DNA of 8,735 nucleotides from Methanolinea sp. SDB (GTDB lineage: Archaea; Halobacteriota; Methanomicrobia; Methanomicrobiales; Methanospirillaceae): assembly GCA_001412335.1 (NCBI GenBank), contig LKUF01000489.1, forward strand, positions 1 through 8,735. The letters are read 5' to 3'. Shown here one piece after another: positions 7,054 to 8,735 of this stretch. Within the stretch, counting starts at the first letter, position 1; each line of letters opens with the position of its first letter. The notes under the pieces are model-generated. The model was not told the DNA's origin and ran no database searches. It worked only from the letters and a program-made list of their open reading frames with translations. Position numbers and translations under genes: made by a program.

Positions 7054-7709
7054 GCCGCAGTCACCCCCCCTAGATCAACCTGCTCTGTCGTGCTCCAGTC
7101 GAGTTCCGGCCTGGCATGCCATATGAGGTAGACGGCGACGGCAGTGATGATTGCTTCAATGACGCCGATAGCAGCGTGATATGTCCCCATTGCAACCATT
7201 CCACTGACAAGGGGGAATGTGCCGGCGATCCAGAGTTCGACGGAGGCTGCCAGTGCCGGAATGAAGCAGGCGAACCATGCCGCAATACCCGCGGAGATGT
7301 AGGGGTTTTTGATGACTGATTTGAACCCGGTGAATGCGTAGAACCCGACAAACCCGCCGATCACACCCATGTTGACGATGTTGGCGCCCATGGTCGTTAT
7401 CCCGCCGTCACCGAAGATGACAGCCTGGATGATGAGGACGATGGAGAGGATGAAAACCGCCGCATATGGTGACCCCAGGATGATCGCGGCAAGTGCGCCT
7501 CCAACGAGGTGGCCCGATGTCCCCATGCCAACGGGGAGGTTGAAGGCCTGTATGGCAAATATCGCTGCGGCAAGGACCGCAACAATGGGGACCTTCTCTT
7601 CTGACAGTTCCTTTCTTGCCCAGCGGAGGGCAAGTGCGATGAATACCAGCGCGATTATCCAGTAGATTATCGTCTGGAGGAGTGGGATGAATCCGTCCGG
7701 AATATGCAT
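7050..7709 (-). CDS. cbiM: ECF nickel/cobalt transporter S component CbiM/NikM
   Basis: This is the substrate-binding membrane subunit. The 219-residue protein begins MHIPDGF, the N-terminus that is itself part of the metal site: in NikM/CbiM the free amine and His2 bind the metal together with a histidine at position 67, and His67 is present here in GTSGHLVGG. About six further hydrophobic spans follow, with FGDGGITTMGANIVNMG as another conserved family block. Because the metal site needs Met1, the start is fixed; ATG at 7709 has AAGGTG five bases upstream. It leads the unit cbiM - PDGLE - cbiO - cbiQ and lies behind an AT-rich region with a NikR-like inverted repeat. The protein could carry Ni2+ or Co2+; the operator geometry favours Ni2+, but the family name is used for both. 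Confidence 0.94.
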   Translation of the reverse strand: MHIPDGFIPLLQTIIYWIIALVFIALALRWARKELSEEKVPIVAVLAAAIFAIQAFNLPVGMGTSGHLVGGALAAIILGSPYAAVFILSIVLIIQAVIFGDGGITTMGANIVNMGVIGGFVGFYAFTGFKSVIKNPYISAGIAAWFACFIPALAASVELWIAGTFPLVSGMVAMGTYHAAIGVIEAIITAVAVYLIWHARPELDWSTTEQVDLGGVTAA

Positions 7710-7721
7710 GAGAACACCTTG

Positions 7722-7749
7722 TTAATACAAATATATACGATCGTATTAA
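7722..7749. promoter_or_regulatory. Putative metal-responsive operator (NikR-like inverted repeat)
   Basis: Perfect half-sites TTAATAC (7722-7728) and GTATTAA (7743-7749) are separated by exactly 14 bases, 28 bp overall. The well-known E. coli NikR operator has the same overall size and 7-14-7 layout, and its inner halves (GTATGAC/GTCATAC) share GTAT/ATAC letters, though not in the same position. The site sits between the likely TATA element and the ribosome site of cbiM, where a bound repressor would block transcription. No nikR gene is in the window. AT-rich DNA produces inverted repeats by chance, so this rests on geometry and placement. Confidence 0.4.
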
Positions 7750-7757
7750 TTAATAGT
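7744..7757 (-). promoter_or_regulatory. Likely TATA element of the metal-importer operon
   Basis: On the minus strand CTATTAATTAATAC spans this site. With a start ~25 bases downstream the message would begin near 7725 and include the AAGGTG ribosome site (7720-7715) in a short leader of ~15 bases. The alternative TATATATTTG at 7738-7729 would place the transcript start at the ATG itself, leaving the Shine-Dalgarno untranscribed, so it is less likely. Confidence 0.35.
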
Positions 7758-7758
7758 T

Positions 7759-7764
7759 AAAAAA
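7759..7764 (-). terminator. T6 tract after the reductase gene
   Basis: On the minus strand a T6 run starts five bases after the stop codon of the upstream reductase, in AT-rich DNA. It is a plausible archaeal oligo-T terminator that separates that gene from the metal-importer promoter. Confidence 0.35.
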
Positions 7765-7769
7765 GATTA

Positions 7770-8735
7770 TTATTTAATTTTCTCATGCAATTCATTCCGC
7801 AGTAATTGCCACAAAATTGGGTAAAATTTGGGATTTTTGAATAATCGCCTGACCAGGATGCCCGGCCGATCCATGTCCCCAAACGACACGATCTCCCGTA
7901 TCACCTCGTCCTTCGAGAGGAAACGGACCAGGTTGTCCATCTCTTTTGGCCCAAGAGATCGACGTGCCGAGAAGAGGCGGAACCCGAGGGCGAGTTCCCT
8001 TCCGAAGTCGTCCTTCCACGCCCGCTCGTATCCGTGCAGGCAGCCATCCGAGAGATCCCCTGTTTCGCAGGCGATGCGTGCCGTATCAGCTGCATGGACG
8101 GCGGAACGGACACCGGTATACACCCCCCCGCCCGACGTGGGCTTGGCGAATCCCGCCGCATCACCGATGAACAGGGTCTGACGGCCATATGTCCGGGGCA
8201 TCACCCCGAACGGGATGGTGCCGGTCACAAGGTGCATGCATCCGTGGCCGTACCGCTTGATAAACGACAGAAATCGTGACTTTACGTCCTGGAGACCGCA
8301 GAGCCCGGCCCTCGCCCTCCCTCCCCCCGAGGGTATTATCCAGCCGAAGAACTCGGGCGATGCGTCGGGGTAGAGTTCAACGAACCGCGGATCCATCTCT
8401 CTGCATATCTCGCACTGTATGCCGGCGAGAAACACCCTTGCCCTCTCCATCCCCAGGTCACGGGCGATGCTGCTCCGCGGACCGTCTGCGGCGACGAGGA
8501 TCCTGAAGGGGATCTCACGCCTCCCGGACGCCCCCCTCGTGATGATGGAAGACCCGCATCTCCCCGCGTACGCGGTCCTGACACGCACGTCCGCACCGGC
8601 GTCTGCGGCAGCGGCAGCCATCTCCAGGTCGAGCGTGCCCCGGTCCACCACGTACGCCCTGGTCTCCCCTGAATCAAAGGTGAGTTCCGAACCCAGGGAG
8701 GAGATGACCTTCGCCCCGGAGACCGTATTCTGGAC
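7770..8735 (-). CDS. Geranylgeranyl-reductase-family FAD oxidoreductase, 5'-truncated
   Basis: The 321 visible residues are the middle and end of a flavoprotein of the geranylgeranyl reductase family, which saturates isoprenoid chains, in archaea notably those of membrane ether lipids and respiratory quinones. The reading frame stays open to the window edge, so the N-terminal ~70 residues, with the GxGxxG dinucleotide fold, are missing; GTG at 8651 is an internal Val in YVVDRGTLD, not a start. Family marks in order are YVVDRGTLDLEMA, the second FAD motif VAADGPRSSIAR, a substrate-side FFGWIIPSGGG stretch, and FIGDAAGFAKPTSGGGVYTG (near 8115-8175), the FAD-contacting block. The C-terminal ~90 residues are a helical tail ending FKNPKFYPILWQLLRNELHEKIK. 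The exact substrate cannot be read from this fragment; other members of the superfamily are also possible. Confidence 0.88.
   Translation of the reverse strand, partial: VQNTVSGAKVISSLGSELTFDSGETRAYVVDRGTLDLEMAAAAADAGADVRVRTAYAGRCGSSIITRGASGRREIPFRILVAADGPRSSIARDLGMERARVFLAGIQCEICREMDPRFVELYPDASPEFFGWIIPSGGGRARAGLCGLQDVKSRFLSFIKRYGHGCMHLVTGTIPFGVMPRTYGRQTLFIGDAAGFAKPTSGGGVYTGVRSAVHAADTARIACETGDLSDGCLHGYERAWKDDFGRELALGFRLFSARRSLGPKEMDNLVRFLSKDEVIREIVSFGDMDRPGILVRRLFKNPKFYPILWQLLRNELHEKIK

Noticed and set aside
7735..7746. 12-bp palindrome ATACGATCGTAT and overlapping TATTAATTAATA as separate operators
   Set aside because: Short palindromes are frequent in such AT-rich DNA. The first is nested around the right half of the 28-bp repeat, and neither has spacing that matches a regulator I know.
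7710..7769. Cobalamin riboswitch upstream of cbiM
   Set aside because: The gap is only 60 bases and AT-rich, far too short for a B12 riboswitch and without its conserved box; regulation by a protein is more likely.
8649..8651. GTG at 8651 as the start of the reductase
   Set aside because: The frame continues open to the window end with family-like sequence (VQNTVSGAKVISSLGSELTF), so this codon is an internal Val.
1..8735. CRISPR array, insertion sequence, tRNA or rRNA genes, phage defence genes
   Set aside because: No direct repeat series, transposase, terminal repeats, cloverleaf or rRNA motif was seen; the window is almost entirely filled by housekeeping genes on one strand.

Overview
The window reads as an ordinary chromosomal stretch of a methanogenic archaeon, most likely from the Methanomicrobiales or a close relative. 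That placement is an inference. It rests on moderately high GC coding DNA broken by short AT-rich gaps, oligo-T transcript ends, Shine-Dalgarno sites of the GGAGGTGA type, a bacterial-type gyrase as found in euryarchaea, an ECF nickel/cobalt importer with a separate PDGLE subunit, and a geranylgeranyl-reductase-family flavoprotein. Every gene I can support is on the minus strand, so transcription runs from the high to the low coordinates. No tRNA, rRNA, CRISPR array, insertion sequence or integrase is visible.

In transcription order: (1) 8735-7770, the last ~320 residues of a geranylgeranyl-reductase-family FAD oxidoreductase, cut by the window edge and followed by a T6 tract. (2) 7769-7710, a 60-base AT-rich gap holding a likely promoter and a perfect 7-14-7 inverted repeat of 28 bp overall, the geometry of a NikR operator. 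(3) 7709-5020, a four-gene ECF transition-metal importer: cbiM (substrate-binding S component), a small PDGLE membrane protein, cbiO (ATPase) and cbiQ (T component). Two of its three junctions are 4-base ATGA overlaps. (4) 4982-4674, a ~102-residue soluble protein of unknown function. (5) 4673-4570, a ~100-base AT-rich gap with a likely promoter. (6) 4569-120, gyrB and gyrA, overlapping by 11 bases, with gyrA starting at TTG behind a near-perfect Shine-Dalgarno. (7) 119-1, two T7 tracts that probably end the gyrase transcript, then ~80 bases with a perfect 9-bp inverted repeat that may be part of a structured RNA or of a neighbouring element.

Functionally, CbiM binds Ni2+ or Co2+ outside the cell through its N-terminal Met-His, the PDGLE protein assists loading, and CbiQ couples this to the CbiO ATPase. 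Nickel (F430, hydrogenase, CO dehydrogenase) and cobalt (corrinoids) are both central to methanogenesis. The CbiM-type genes alone do not decide the metal; the NikR-like site leans towards nickel. GyrB and GyrA form the A2B2 gyrase that introduces negative supercoils. I found no convincing new multi-gene system. The best leads are the putative metal operator, a ~31-residue insertion in the GyrB ATPase domain, the Ala at the GyrA quinolone-anchor position, the small unknown protein and the edge hairpin.
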